A model generated the notes under the pieces. The model worked only from the letters and a program-made list of their open reading frames with translations. It had not been told where the DNA came from and did not search any database. Shown piece after piece: positions 12,412 to 24,325 of a stretch of 64,000 nucleotides of DNA. The DNA is from Rhyzopertha dominica. Lineage: Eukaryota; Arthropoda; Insecta; Coleoptera; Bostrichidae. Location: assembly GCA_025024175.1 (NCBI GenBank), contig QCXZ01000138.1, forward strand, positions 46,843,092 to 46,907,091, read 5' to 3'. The position numbers were made by a program, and so were the translations under genes. Position 1 is the first letter of the stretch. The number at the start of each line of letters is the position of its first letter.

Positions 12412-12423
12412 ATATATTTTTTT
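12412..12423. repeat. Right target-site duplication of Penelope palindrome
   Basis: Same 12 bases as 11686-11697, directly after the element tail. Confidence 0.55.
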
Positions 12424-12840
12424 GTTTTTTTTACATGGCGTACGATATATATGCACTTCACGATTCATTTTACGTAATTTTCAAAAAAAGTGATAATACC
12501 CAATTTTTATATATTCTAACGACGACGCGACGAGCCCACCCCGCTCTCCGGACAACCACACGAGCCGTTGTACGCTCTGTATAACCAGGTAGGTTATAAG
12601 GTGTGGCAAGAGGACCGATTTTTTTAAAGGGTGAAGAACAATAACATAATTAACATAAATGGGAAGACATCGCTCTGTTGTATACTATTCTATTGTGACG
12701 AAATTTCGTTAAGTTTCACTAACAAATGTTCATTAAATTTTCCTTGAAGTCGAAATACCAATTCGGACTAAAAACTGTCGGTATCCCAAGGTTCACCGCA
12801 GTGAGATAAATCTCAAAGTTTGGTAAACCGAATTATTTCA

Positions 12841-12957
12841 CGTTTATCCAGAAGAATGCTGTTCAAAATAAAAAATGCCCCATGTGCCTTCTCAAGAGTG
12901 ATAGACGACGTCCTACGTTGTCTACAGAACGAGATTTGCCTCGTATATACAGAATAT
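12841..12957 (+). pseudogene. Ty3/gypsy reverse transcriptase scrap
   Basis: About 36 codons within the frame at 12820-13077 read 'RMLFKIKNAPCAFSRVIDDV' and then 'LQNEICLVYTE'. This matches the gypsy RT pattern RMPFGLKNAPATFQR.MD..L......C.VY.DD, the segment leading to the catalytic YxDD motif. The catalytic aspartates are lost (a YTE-like end replaces them), and flanking frames show no protease, RNase H or integrase. It is a short dead fragment; no LTR or primer-binding site is seen nearby. Confidence 0.6.
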
Positions 12958-13079
12958 AGAGGGTATCCAGTAACGAATGAGCCATATGTTAACAGTAGCT
13001 TGGTTAAAATAAGCCCAAATAAACCAACTTACCTTAGCGCAATTTTGTCTCCTTACCAAGTTATTATAGTCCTTTAAAG

Positions 13080-16000
13080 TTATGTTTCTTAATTTCAGTT
13101 TGGTACAGTGGTATATCTAATCAGTCTAGATAGTACTTACACTATACATACAATTCGAATAAATCGCAGAGATCTCCCAGTNCGTTCTGTTGCTTTTGCT
13201 TTGTCTTTCTGAAGAATAAATAATTATACGGCTTTTTGACACCTACCTATACCTCTGTTATAACCGTCTGTAGAGCTTTTGAAAAAGAAAAGGGTTGTTC
13301 CTCTCTTTATGTTATCATATTCCCAATCGTTTGCTATCATGTATGTATGTATGTATCATGTATGTTATATGACGACCGTATTCCTTCCACTCATTTCTAT
13401 GAATTACTTTGTACTATTTATAACAAAAACGTAACAAAGTCAGCTGCTTCAAGTGATCAATGACTGTCGTCACGTGGAATTCAGCGATACCGCCGAACAA
13501 CGCGAAACATTTGGTATGATATGATGACACAGACACACACGTATTTGCATTTCGTTCTGAAATGTATACATCATTCCCGTTCAGTATATGGCAGGCGCCC
13601 ATCCATTTTATTTCGGTTGTGATTGACGGATTGAGCCCATGAGCATAATTCACTGGAAATAACCGCAGAGGATGCTTATTGTTAATCAAAACAGATGCTT
13701 TGTGAATGCGTCATTTTTCACTGAAATTTGAATAAAAGTACGGATAGCAGATAATTATGATGCAGATGATTGCTTTACGTGTATTTGTATACTTTTCGTA
13801 GAGGAATATGTATTACCATTCTATCTAACTAGAAATAAGTGAGGAAATTTAAGTTCTTTGTGAAACAAATAGCTGAATAAATCTAAAATTTGGAAAAAAG
13901 TAGGGTTCAACTTTTTTCTTAATGCTATTAAATTATTTGTAGCGCGTAATTGAAGTAACAAAATCTTCTTTAAGAACAAATCAATGTGCGCTGTTTATGC
14001 TTATTATAATATGGACCTATAATCCCGTGTATACACAATACACACACTGGCCACTTTTTAAAGTTCTGAAATGTGTTCTACCCGCAGGTTAGCAGAAACT
14101 AATGTTACCCCATCAGCGAATATATTACTCTGCTGTAAAAGAGTAGATCTCTTGATATTTTATCTCCTATTCACAACCACAAATATAATAGCTTTATATC
14201 CCCTGATTCCAACGCGTGATTTTTCTGTTGAACAGTTGAGTTTTCTTCTACCTAATGCCCAATTGGAGAAACGCCTCATTCGTATAATTTTGGTTAACCC
14301 TACACAAATTTCAACACCAAAAGGGTAGCAGCATCTTCATCCTACGTTTCTTTTAGACCTCTGTAGGAGAAACTTGAATATTCAGAAATTCCTGAATTTT
14401 GTTCCCCCATACCGCAACATTAAATGAAATCAATTCTGTAGTAGTTTAGTGGTTTTTTAACGTGACCTGTAGTAAAATATCTCTGTAACAAACGGGCAGT
14501 AAACAGAATTCTTGTATTGCTAGCGCATTAACATGTATACTGTACACTTACATCACGATAGTGGATAGAAAGTATTCCCACGGCCGGGTTGTAAGTGTAT
14601 AAGTTTATGGTCCAGATTCGTAGTCAGTGTGGGAAAAAGAGGTGTAGTAAGAGATGAAATGTAATCTAATACAGAGCCCGCCAGTACGTTCGATACAATG
14701 TTTGCGTGAAGTTTTGCAAAATATCTAAAATGCCAAAGCCTTGTATGGTGCTGAACTATAACAGCGGTTCTGCCGGTATAGAGAAATGATCTATCTGTTC
14801 TTTTTATTCTTCACATAAATCGACAAATGGGAAAGAAAGATGCCCCGGAAACACTAGAAATTTACAACTCAGGTCGTACAAGTTAAGGATTTGTTTCAAT
14901 TTCTGTTTGCTATTGCTCTTTTCAACTTCACATTACCTCATATTTACGCTTATTCGCTTTTACTTTTTTCTACAGAATATGCAATTTTGTTTTACAGAAA
15001 TGGTGTAGGTGTTAATTGCTGCTTTTATTTTACTGCAGTTTGTAGTGTTTTTTCGACATTGTTCGCAGAGCTATGCTTTCTGCTTGTACACCTTTAAAAT
15101 CACCATCCTACAAAATTCTCTTTTGATAGCTTTAAGAGTATTTTTCAGCAATTTGTCTACATGTGTAGAGGATTAATGTTTCTAAAACTGCAGGTACTTC
15201 ATTTATATTAAGCTGAATCGTTGACATTCAAAATGTCTTCTAAGGCCATAACTTGTTGTAAATGACTAATTTTTGATTTTGCTGTTTTCAAAAAAAAACT
15301 ATCTATTAAAAATCAGACATTTAGTTAAAATGGGTAACCGTCAGTAAAATTAAATTAAATTAATATTAAATTTTTGAAAATTATGAGATACACAACATAA
15401 TTTTTAATGCCACCAAGCGTCATTACAAAGCGTGCGTAGCTACAGTGGTATCTCATTTAGCTTGGCGTGGAGCCACTGCCATCCAAATACTTTTGCGATT
15501 TCAAAAGCACAAGACTGAAGTCTTTAGGACACATTTTTTGCGTTGGATGCGCGGACTGGTCCTTTGAACATCTGATTGTTTATTGTGCGCATTAAAAATA
15601 TCGCGAAAATTTTATATTTCGTACAGTGTAGATTGCTGCGAATACGATGGGTGTGGCCTCTACTAAATTTGATTGCCATGTTTACACTTGAGTTGATTGT
15701 TCTGAATTCCAGCCAACGACTATAAATCATTCAAATCCGATCTTTGCGGACTTTTTTTTAAAGACGGAAAATATCTCAACTAAACATATTCATAGTGTTA
15801 TGTTTTTGATAATGCAATGAACGAATTGTTTTCACACACAAAAAATTGTTTATTATTGTGTTATAATTATAAAGCAAAGTACTACAAACACAATAACATA
15901 TTACATTCTAATAAGTAAAATGCAAGAAAGAAGAAGCAATCTAGGTTTCAGGCTTAATTTTTAGATCCTCTTGTATGCGTTTTGTTGATAAACCTCGGCA

Positions 16001-17570
16001 GCAGAGGCACCCTTTTTTAATCCCTAACACACTGATTTAATGCACTTCCAAAGCCTCGTGTGAAATAAGTTTACTATTATAAGGTAAAAAAATAATTGAA
16101 TAGACATATTTGTACGTAATTTTTTACTATCTGAACCAAATCGTTCTAAAATCATTGCACAAGTAACGACAGAAACTATATATAATTTCCGCACTTCTGA
16201 GAATAAATAAAACATCACTATTCACTTAATTTAGGGATGAAATGAATATTATCAATACAGCGTGCGCTGCCAAAATTGTGTGGAGCGACCCCATTATGCT
16301 CTAACTCTCTAAAACACGGGAGATTACGGAATGGGCTCACAAACAGCATCGTGCGTGTACTTCTCTATCCACTACGTGACTTTCACTCATAGAAGAAACA
16401 GCATTTCTATTTCAACATGTAGTTCATGAAACTTATTAATATTTTTTGCAGGGCTCTAGTTATAGATTCTCTCTCATGTCGCTTAGCCTTTAACACCCAA
16501 AATTTACCATATAAAGTTAATAAAACAGCTTTAGATCACGATAACAACGTCCTTTTCTACAACCCGCCTCCAGACAAAAGTCTAGTGCCTGCACATGAGA
16601 CAAAAAGGAATAATATATAACTGGAGCTCGTTAGTTGGGTCGGGTAAGCAGCTGTGTAGCCGATCGTGTCAAACAGAATACGCAAATAAATGTAAGTGCA
16701 CTTCAAACGTTCTCTAAATGCACTCGACAGCGTGATTCATGCGACGTAACAATGGTCGAAAAAGTTTCATTCGGCTGCGGTAAATATATTAGTTTAGAGG
16801 GCGAGGCTTGTTATCTGCGGTGTTTATGTAAATACTGCGCACACTTTGTAGGGAAAAATGGCACGTAAAAAATAAAGTGGGACAAACTTTATCATACTCT
16901 ACACCATAAAGCATGAAATACATTTAGAGGGACGGTGATGAGTGGGGTGTTAAAGTTTTATTGTTATAGTCATTTCGTGGAGTCGCCCACGCCGGTTACG
17001 AAGGGTATCTTTCGAAGCAACGCTAAAAGGATTCGTTTTGAACTGGTCGCTGAAGATACCGTACGTTGTACTTACAAACAGCCAATTAGTGTCCAGTTTG
17101 GTGCGCAGTATGGTTGGACGATGTGGGATGATCCTTATATCTCGAACGTTGTTTGTTTTCACAGAACTGGGTAATAAGAATGGATATGTTACAGTTATGC
17201 GCAGTTTTGCTGTTTGAATATGCGTGTAATACATATAGGTTTAATGCTGCTGAGCTTATAGTGACACCAGCATTGGGCGAAGGTCGAAATTATGGTAGAT
17301 ATAAAGCAGTAAAGCTTATAAATGAAGGGGTCATAGCTGTCCGTATTAGTCATGTATGAAATAAGTAGCTCCAAATGCATATTAAGTTTCTCTTTGCTCG
17401 AGGAAAAATGTTTCACAAAAAACAAGTTTCAGATTGTTTTTATATTAAGGCGACTTGTATGTGTGCGTCCGTTCCTAGCATATGTCCGAATGGTACAGGG
17501 ACCTATCTAGTTACTTATCTATCGTCACACTTCGTAGTCATCACTAGATGACGCACGTCAGTTTTAATTT
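13080..17570. other. Non-coding spacer
   Basis: AT-rich DNA with small GC-richer patches (13470-13640, 14560-14700, 15420-15720). A short ATGT-type run lies near 13340-13360. A loosely inverted motif containing 'agtggatagaaagta' occurs at about 14557 and, reversed, at about 16360, too short to name. No gene or RNA recognised. Confidence 0.45.
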
Positions 17571-17573
17571 TTA

Positions 17574-17905
17574 AAGTACCTAGGTAGATAAAGTACCGCA
17601 ATTGTCCGCCATTTTAGGGCAAAATATTAGCAAGAGATGGGAAAGAGAACCATAATAATCAAATTTAACCTTAAAGACTATAAGGTTGTCAGATATAAAG
17701 TTTTGATGCATAAAACGTGATGCCAATTACCTAGGAAAAGGTCAAACAGCACTGCATCAGAGCCTGATATCTATTCTCTAATCCTTAAGGTCAGGGTTAA
17801 TAGTTTAATTCCCTTTCCCATCTTCTTAATAAATATTTAAATTTCCCACCGCTATTTTGCGCTAAAATAGCGGACTATTGCGGTACTTTATCTATCTAGG
17901 GACTT
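17574..17905. mobile_element. MITE with about 50-bp inverted termini and TA flanks
   Basis: The left terminus 17574-17626 and right terminus 17850-17905 are reverse complements with few mismatches, beginning AAGT(A/C)CCTAG(G/A)TAGATAAAG and continuing through TACCGCAAT. The internal part is non-coding and the unit is 332 bp. Both sides are flanked by TA (17572-17573 and 17906-17907), the target duplication of Tc1/mariner-type elements. It is probably a non-autonomous derivative. The superfamily assignment rests on the TA flanks only. Confidence 0.7.
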
Positions 17906-17909
17906 TATT

Positions 17910-19965
17910 AATCTTTAGTTACAAACTGTAAAAAGCAGCACTTAAAAGGATAACAATCTTTGTCACCTGTCCAAATTTCACTGGTATTTCACGGTTTTTA
18001 CATTATTTCTCTTTTTAAATCTTTTTATTCAGAGTGAAACACATTGTATTGATCATGCAATAGGAGGACGTAATATAGGAATATGTAAGGTACAAACATT
18101 ATCTGAACAGTTACAAGACGGAATAGGTTAGGTGCTCTGTTTTTAAAAATAAGTACTGTTTCACAAGCTTCATGTACCTTTTAAATGTTTTTGAACCTAT
18201 TATAGTTTGAGTTTTGCTAAATTCGTTGTTTGACATTTGATTTGACGAAATTTAAGGTCGCTTAGGGAAGACAAACAAAAAAATGTGCAACACAGGTATA
18301 GATATTGTTATTATAAAGTAATTTCATACTTGTGACGATTAACTGTATGGTTGGTATTTGTAGTTCTATAAATTGATATAAAAATAAAACCTATCGTTTA
18401 ACCAGTAAAAAAGAAATTGTGTCACATTGAGTTTAACTTTTTCAAAAATTTTACACCTAATATGAGGGCTTTACCTATCATCAGTCCGTCAAAGCTTGAA
18501 TTCGCCTACAATTACAGGACGCTAGCGAATCGTTTGTTTGGTATCATTTGTGGAGTTATTAATAGTACGAAGACTTTATTGCCGTACTACTCGGTCATTG
18601 TACGAATAGTAAAAGTGTAAAAAAATATATATTGGAGAGAAAATTTAATAGTAATTGACAAAAGATATTGTATTCTCTTATTTTGCTTATGACTAAAAGT
18701 AGTAAATAGGAAGAAATTGAAAATCCAAGAAATAATATAATAAAATATTTTTTACAATTTAAAGCATTCTTAGCTGCCACTTACTAAGCAACAACATCCG
18801 AGAATGCTTTTATTAATTGTAATTTTTTTTGTTTACTACTTTTTAGCACAGCAATATAAAAGCACTATTTTTAAAAATATTTTTAAACGGAACACCATAT
18901 TTTTTCTTAGATCAATTGCACTATCACATTTCTTTTTCCACTCTAACGAAGCCAGCGGTTTTTGAAAGAGTTTTATTTGTTTGATAATTTCAAATAAATA
19001 ATTACTTGTTAGCAGCATCTAGCCGCACAATTAGTGATTCTCGTCTGAAGCTGGAATAGGTATTAGAAAAGTTTTTCGCAAGAACTAATTGATACGGTGT
19101 CACCTTCATGTTGATTCCGTTCCGTGGCATCTTTTTTGCTAATGAGAGAGAATAGGCAACTAGACTTTTATTATTTTTTTTCTGATCTCTGTTGGTCCGC
19201 AATAGGACTGCTCGTAAACTGCAATACAACCTCGATATTTATTGGCAATCCCTACCGCTGTATGATTGCGGTGTAACTTGCTGCACACTAAACAGGTCGG
19301 GCCAAGACTGTCGAACTATTAAACGTATTGAATATTCATGATCTCACAACCACTGATTGGAACTGACCAACTTTAGACAGTGTTGGTTGTTACCGATCAA
19401 TGTGGGCNATCAGAAAGTAAATTTTAGGGCAACTGTTTCCATCGAAACAGGGTAAACTCGGATATTGGCTGTTAAAATTGTGATATGCATATTTATGCGT
19501 TAAGCTATAAGCTTAACCTTCCGTCTAAAGGTGATATGTTATTCTCAGAATTACAGATGGCGCCAAAATCTCTGCGGTACTCATGCACTCTCGTGTGTTC
19601 TCATTAAATAATAAACCAAAAACGAATCTATTTCAACACTAGAATATTAACTTACAAACTAGAAACGCGAAACTTGTTTACATTAGACGTGTTACCCGGA
19701 GTAACTGTTTTGTAGGGTAAAACACCTTTTTCATGATTAATTTTTAGTTGGGAAGTCCATCCCAAAAAATATATTGTTACCACTCGTTTTTGTCGACAAA
19801 AAGAACTTAGTTATCTTGACCGGTACCGTAAAACTTTCAATACCTAAAGGGTTAGGAAACGGATATTACATGCAATGAAATAATTCCTTGGGGTTGTAAC
19901 AGAACTCGCTGTTTTTGGTTTCATGTGAGGCCTGTTATATTTTTGGTCTGTATCTTTTATTCCTG
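17910..19965. other. Non-coding spacer
   Basis: AT-rich sequence with no recognised gene, RNA or repeat. The short frames at 18417-19229 have no recognisable family features. Confidence 0.5.
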
Positions 19966-19969
19966 TTGT

Positions 19970-20075
19970 CAGTGATGGGGTCTACAAGTAAATTATAATT
20001 TTATACGTTTCACACGTAAAAATGTAGGCAAAAGCATTTTGATGTAGATTTTAAGTAGAAAATATGCCATGTGCA
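19970..20075 (+). mobile_element. hAT-type element end fragment
   Basis: The segment begins CAGTGATGGGG, a typical hAT terminus, and continues with about 85 bases clearly similar to the right end of the complete element at 49366-50234 read on its minus strand. Shared parts include 'aaattataatttt', 'acgtaaaaatgtag'-like and 'aaagcattttg.tgtagattt' blocks. No matching opposite terminus or 8-bp duplication was found downstream, so it is probably truncated. Confidence 0.6.
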
Positions 20076-20079
20076 TTAC

Positions 20080-22150
20080 GGCTAAATTGTATTCGTGCGC
20101 CTACGCAAGCATAATTAACTTTCCTAATCGTTTTGGCAAATCAAACACGTCTCAAATATCGTATAATTTAAAAAATATTCTTAATATGGCTGTATTATGA
20201 ATATATTTTCGAATTCGGAATTCATAACCTCATTCTTCAAGCACAAACTGATTTTCGTAATCAGTAAATAAATGAAAAGGCGCAAATAACCTAAAACATT
20301 TACCTGCTTCAACTAATTATCATTTCTGTAAGTCCACGTTCTGATAATTGAATGTATACTGTGTCAATATAGTACAACAAAATTGGCCTGTAATTGTATT
20401 AAAAAGTAGTAAACATAGTAGAACAAAATTCTCCGTCAATTCCTGTTTATAAAAAATGATAAAATAACAATTGAGGGTCGTTAGAGGGCGCCGTGACTTT
20501 ATACAACAAAATAATTTTGAAATTAACATAAAATTAAAAAAGAAATAATGCAAATATGTAATACAGTTACCTATATTAAAATATAACGCGCCCTGAACAG
20601 TATTTATGATGACCACCATAAAAAACTAGATATTTCTAGATTTCTACTTACCTAGACAATGCTATTTTATATTTTCAAAATAGAATATTATCTTTCTATA
20701 TTAAAGAGAATGTGATGTGCTGTCTGAAATGCAGCCTGCATTGCTTAATGTCACAGAAGACAATTTGCTATTTACTGATAATGGCACAAAAATAATGTTT
20801 TGTTAACAGTAACTAAAATGCATTAGGTTAGGCACCAAAGCAGTTGCTTAAATGCAAAATTATTGATCTAACAGAGTGAATCTAATTACGATTCTTGAAG
20901 GTACCTCACTTTTGTAGTAAACTGTTTACAATATGCTCCGTTTGTTATTTAGCTGCGATACATTTATTGCCATAAAATTAAGCTTGAGAATGTTCATCTA
21001 GCAGTTCATGCAATTAGTCCATTAGTGGTGGGATAGAAGCATTATTACACTATGACTGGTAATAATTGCAAATGACCAGTACGTTAGCCTGAGCTACATT
21101 TGTAACGAATTACTGTAATATGTTCTAACTCTCGTGTGATGTACAAAACTGTATCTATGTACATCTGCTTTGTACAAAAAAAATAATGAAAAAATCTAAA
21201 TCAGCAATTTCCATTCAAAATAAATATTTAGAGTGTTATGGCAAGCACACACATTTGTTGTAAACAGTTTTTTGAATGTCAACAATTATTGGTACAAATT
21301 GTGTGTTAATATTGTAACCCCATAATAGTTAGTGGTTGAGAAACAGAAAGTCGGCCCTTGAAAATGGAAAAAGCTACTGCAAATGCTTCACTTTTATCAG
21401 ACATGTCGCAAGCTAAATGAACAATCCATTGAACGGTGTGCCTTCAAGAAAATTAACGATGAAGTGAAAAAAAAATGGATTTTTTTTAAGAATGATCGAA
21501 GAAGTCTTTAATATTAGATTAAATATTGGTAAATTTTATAATTCAACTGCTTTTTTAAAAAAGCAATCAGTGGGACACAGGCCAAAGAGACCCAGAGTAT
21601 AAACAAAAGAGGATGAATGTTGAATGCAGTGAAACTAGTAACTAGATAATTGGATTTGGAGGTGCTTGGAAAGTAGATGAACTAAAACTTACAATTAGAA
21701 AATGTGAATAAATAGCAACAGTTTTGCTTAGCTTCATACCAAGTCTAAAGACCAAAGTATTTACAAAATTTCTTATTATTGTCGAAGGCATCGCAGGAGT
21801 AAACATGGTTGAAGTAATTAAAAAATCTCTTACGCTACGCCCAGACGTGGTAAATGCATAAAAGCTTGGTTGGCAATGGAATGCAGTATGTAAGGGTTAT
21901 ATTGATACAACATAAAAAAAGCTTCAAAAATTCTTAGAAGAGAGGTCACTGGTAATGAAACTACATGTGCTTCTAACGCTTTCTATCAAGATTTCTTCTT
22001 GGAAACGTAATTAGCCAGAATTCAGATTAGGTGACTTCATTTGCTGCTAGTTTTACTAACCGTAAAAAATGTGTGTGTTATATTTATTAGAAATAATAAT
22101 TTAATCAATTTATATTAAAGTTACTTATTTATTATAAAATTTGATTAAGT
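20080..22150. other. Non-coding spacer, possibly with an unreadable transposase relic
   Basis: Mostly AT-rich with nothing recognised. In 21360-22010 some fragments look protein-like, for example 'HRPKRPRV' near 21583 reminiscent of a Tc1-type helix-turn-helix linker, but stops and frameshifts prevent a firm call. Confidence 0.35.
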
Positions 22151-22157
22151 ATTGCCA

Positions 22158-22231
22158 GTTTTGACCGGGAATTGAACCCGGAACCTTTGAATTACTAGTC
22201 AAATGCGCTAATCACTACATCACAAAAGCTC
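22158..22231 (-). repeat. tRNA-derived SINE head or tRNA relic
   Basis: On the minus strand an A-box-like 'tagtgattagcgc' is followed by a 'tttgactagtaattcaaagg' anticodon-arm-like segment. A perfect T arm follows at 22165-22181: CCGGG stem, seven-base TTCAATT loop, CCCGG. The B box 'ggttcaattcc' fits the polymerase III consensus. The acceptor stem does not pair and the anticodon loop has an extra base, so a functional tRNA is unlikely. The related segment at 4940-4988 suggests a dispersed SINE family. Confidence 0.55.
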
Positions 22232-22302
22232 TAGATGGCTTTTCGTAACATTACGTATAACTTTAATATATATGTGCCACTTTGCCCTGGAATTTGAATA
22301 GG

Positions 22303-22332
22303 GCTTTGGTGGTGTAGTGGTTAGAACCTTTG
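22303..22332 (+). repeat. Second tRNA-like A-box fragment
   Basis: 'Tggtggtgtagtggttagaacctttg' matches a tRNA 5' region (acceptor junction, D arm and A box) and lies about 75 bases from the oppositely oriented tRNA-like unit at 22158-22231. No B box follows. It is probably a truncated copy of a related SINE. Confidence 0.4.
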
Positions 22333-22666
22333 TTAGTTAATTACCTACTATAGTGCATTTGTCATTTTAATAAAATCTGATTGAATCTGATCTTGAGAAT
22401 TTATGAGTTCTACAGTAACACGTATGTAGATAAATAAATTATAATTTGCATTCTTCAAGAGCATCAATCCTAATAAATTGAGAAATCCTGCCCTATGGAA
22501 TCTGTATTATGAGAAGCTCGCATGGGTGAGATTCTATTGCGCCGTCTATAAAACTTATCAAAAATGACGCGGATGGTTAGCCGGGTACAATTCTATTTAA
22601 ACCAACAAGTACCGAGTGGGCAGTCCGTAACATTATACGCCAGACCGTCAAAGCTTGTTATGGCTC

Positions 22667-22693
22667 CCCGGATTCCATTTTGGAATCCGGGGT
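22667..22693. repeat. Perfect 12-bp-stem hairpin
   Basis: CCCCGGATTCCA and TGGAATCCGGGG flank a three-base loop. The stem is perfect and GC-rich in an AT-rich setting. It lies in the 3' part of the minus frame 22658-23029, which I do not regard as a gene. Function unknown. Confidence 0.7.
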
Positions 22694-23388
22694 ATTCTTG
22701 TATCGCATAATGTAGTAAACGCTAAGGACCAAATTCAAAGTAGATTGTACTGAACATATTTTTCCAACAAAGCGGATGATGAAAGCTGCCGTATATAGTT
22801 TGACGATATTAAAAAAGCCGCTCCCCACAATCTGCCAAGNGGAGTAATGGATTATGTTAAGTTGACTGATGCTGACACATCTCGTATGAGATTTCGGCGT
22901 ACGATATGCCGGCATTCTGTTGAGAGTCTGGCGGCATAGCGGGATGTATCTTTGGGATGTTTCGATTTTGATAGATCGGCATTTATATCGATATGAAATT
23001 ATTAGTTGAACAAAATTCACGGTTAGCAACAGAAATCGAGGATTACAGGTTTTCTATTTTGACATATACCTACTAGATATAATTATAATGATAATAATAA
23101 AGATTAATTTTTTGTAATATCATATAAGTGTACACTAGATTTAGGGTTCCAAATTATAGAAAGAAGCTAACGCGCACCCGTCTCTTATTTCTGTAATATC
23201 ACTTCTAGTACCGCTAATCTATTTTCACCTGCTGTGAAGTCTGTCTTACATATATCTTGTAGCAATGGGAAATTACTCTTACATTTTTTAAAATTCAGTA
23301 ATGTAGATTATTTAATAATGTAAAATTCTAACTTGTTCCTAAAAATCTTTGTTCAAAATAGGATTATTATAGTGCAACAGTAACTAGA

Positions 23389-24325
23389 TTAATTCAATAA
23401 ATTCAACAAGTCCTTTTGGGTGGCCCTGTTAGGTACTTCGATACGATTTCTCGTCATATAATCAATAATTTCCTGTTTCCTAGTAGTTTGACACGGTTTT
23501 TAATTAAATTGTTTTGAATGATATTTTGCGTTATCCATTATTATTACGTTGTTAGGAGGTAGAAATGGCAACAATTGTTTCGTAAACCAAGTCTCAAACA
23601 ATAAAGCATTAATGTCCTGATGATAGTCAGTAGAACAATATTTTATATTCCTTGCTGACAAAAAAGTCCGTTTCCGACCCATCCATTACTTCCACCCGCG
23701 TGCAGAATAATAATTCTTTTGTCGTGGGAAGGGGGTGTATTTAAATAGCAATTTATTGTACCATCTACCTTTTTTCACATCTTCATGGGAATCTAACAAT
23801 CTTTCGTCAAGATAAACTATATTGCACCCTTCATCTCGATATTGCTTTATCTCGGATCTCAATTTTTTCAAACATGGTGATTCCCTAATGGCCATTTTTT
23901 GTAATTAAGACCGATACTTCTTAAGTATCCCGAATCATTTAATTTTTGTTTCAATGAGGCTACCGTGGGCACCATATTTTCATTATACATATCGTATATA
24001 ACCTTCTTTATTTCTGTCCCAAACTTTAACTGAATTTCGTGAACTTTTTTTGTCCACCTTTTTCTCTCGTAACTATCTTTTTTATAACCTTTTGAATGGA
24101 TGTACTAGGTACTTTTGTTGAATCACTTGTAATTTTAACCGGATTAGAACATCCTATCTTGATCAAACCTTGAAACAAATCACGCCTTTTCTTCTTTGAC
24201 CGTGGTTCTTCGTTCTCGCCTGCTTCATCTACCTCTTGCGGCTCGTGGGGAAGTGCCAGCTTCTTCTTCTGCATTTTTCCATGGACGAAACATGTTGAAC
24301 AAAGAAATTTACTTCGAATTAGCAC
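23389..24325 (-). pseudogene. IS630/Tc1/mariner-like DDE transposase relic
   Basis: The minus strand holds a broken transposase in several frames. From the N-terminus: a Lys-rich acidic segment (24026-24325); 'KFGTEIKKVIYDMYNE...PTVASL' (about 23940-24030); a block with first catalytic Asp in 'IVYLDE' (23686-23895); 'HAGGSNGW' across a frame break (about 23670-23700); 'CSTDYHQDINALLFETWFTK' and second catalytic Asp in 'IIMDNAKYHS' (23500-23682); then 'KQEIIDYMTRNRIEVP...KDLLNLL' to a stop near 23389. Such proteins cut and rejoin element ends in the nucleus. At least three frame breaks mean it is dead. No inverted termini identified. Confidence 0.75.

Noticed and set aside
14557..16380. Inverted pair sharing an 'agtggatagaaagta' motif as element ends
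   Set aside because: The match is about 15-20 bases with mismatches and no target duplication.
16950..17234. Overlapping frames on both strands at 16935-17234
   Set aside because: No family resemblance on either strand; chance overlap.
21360..22010. Tc1-type transposase N-terminus
   Set aside because: Only a few residues look right; too many stops to support a feature.
22158..22231. Functional tRNA-Thr gene
   Set aside because: The acceptor stem does not pair and the anticodon loop has an extra base; only the T arm is sound.
22658..23029. 123-codon minus-strand frame
   Set aside because: Contains an N, starts in a hairpin, has no domain or family resemblance and shows no coding bias.
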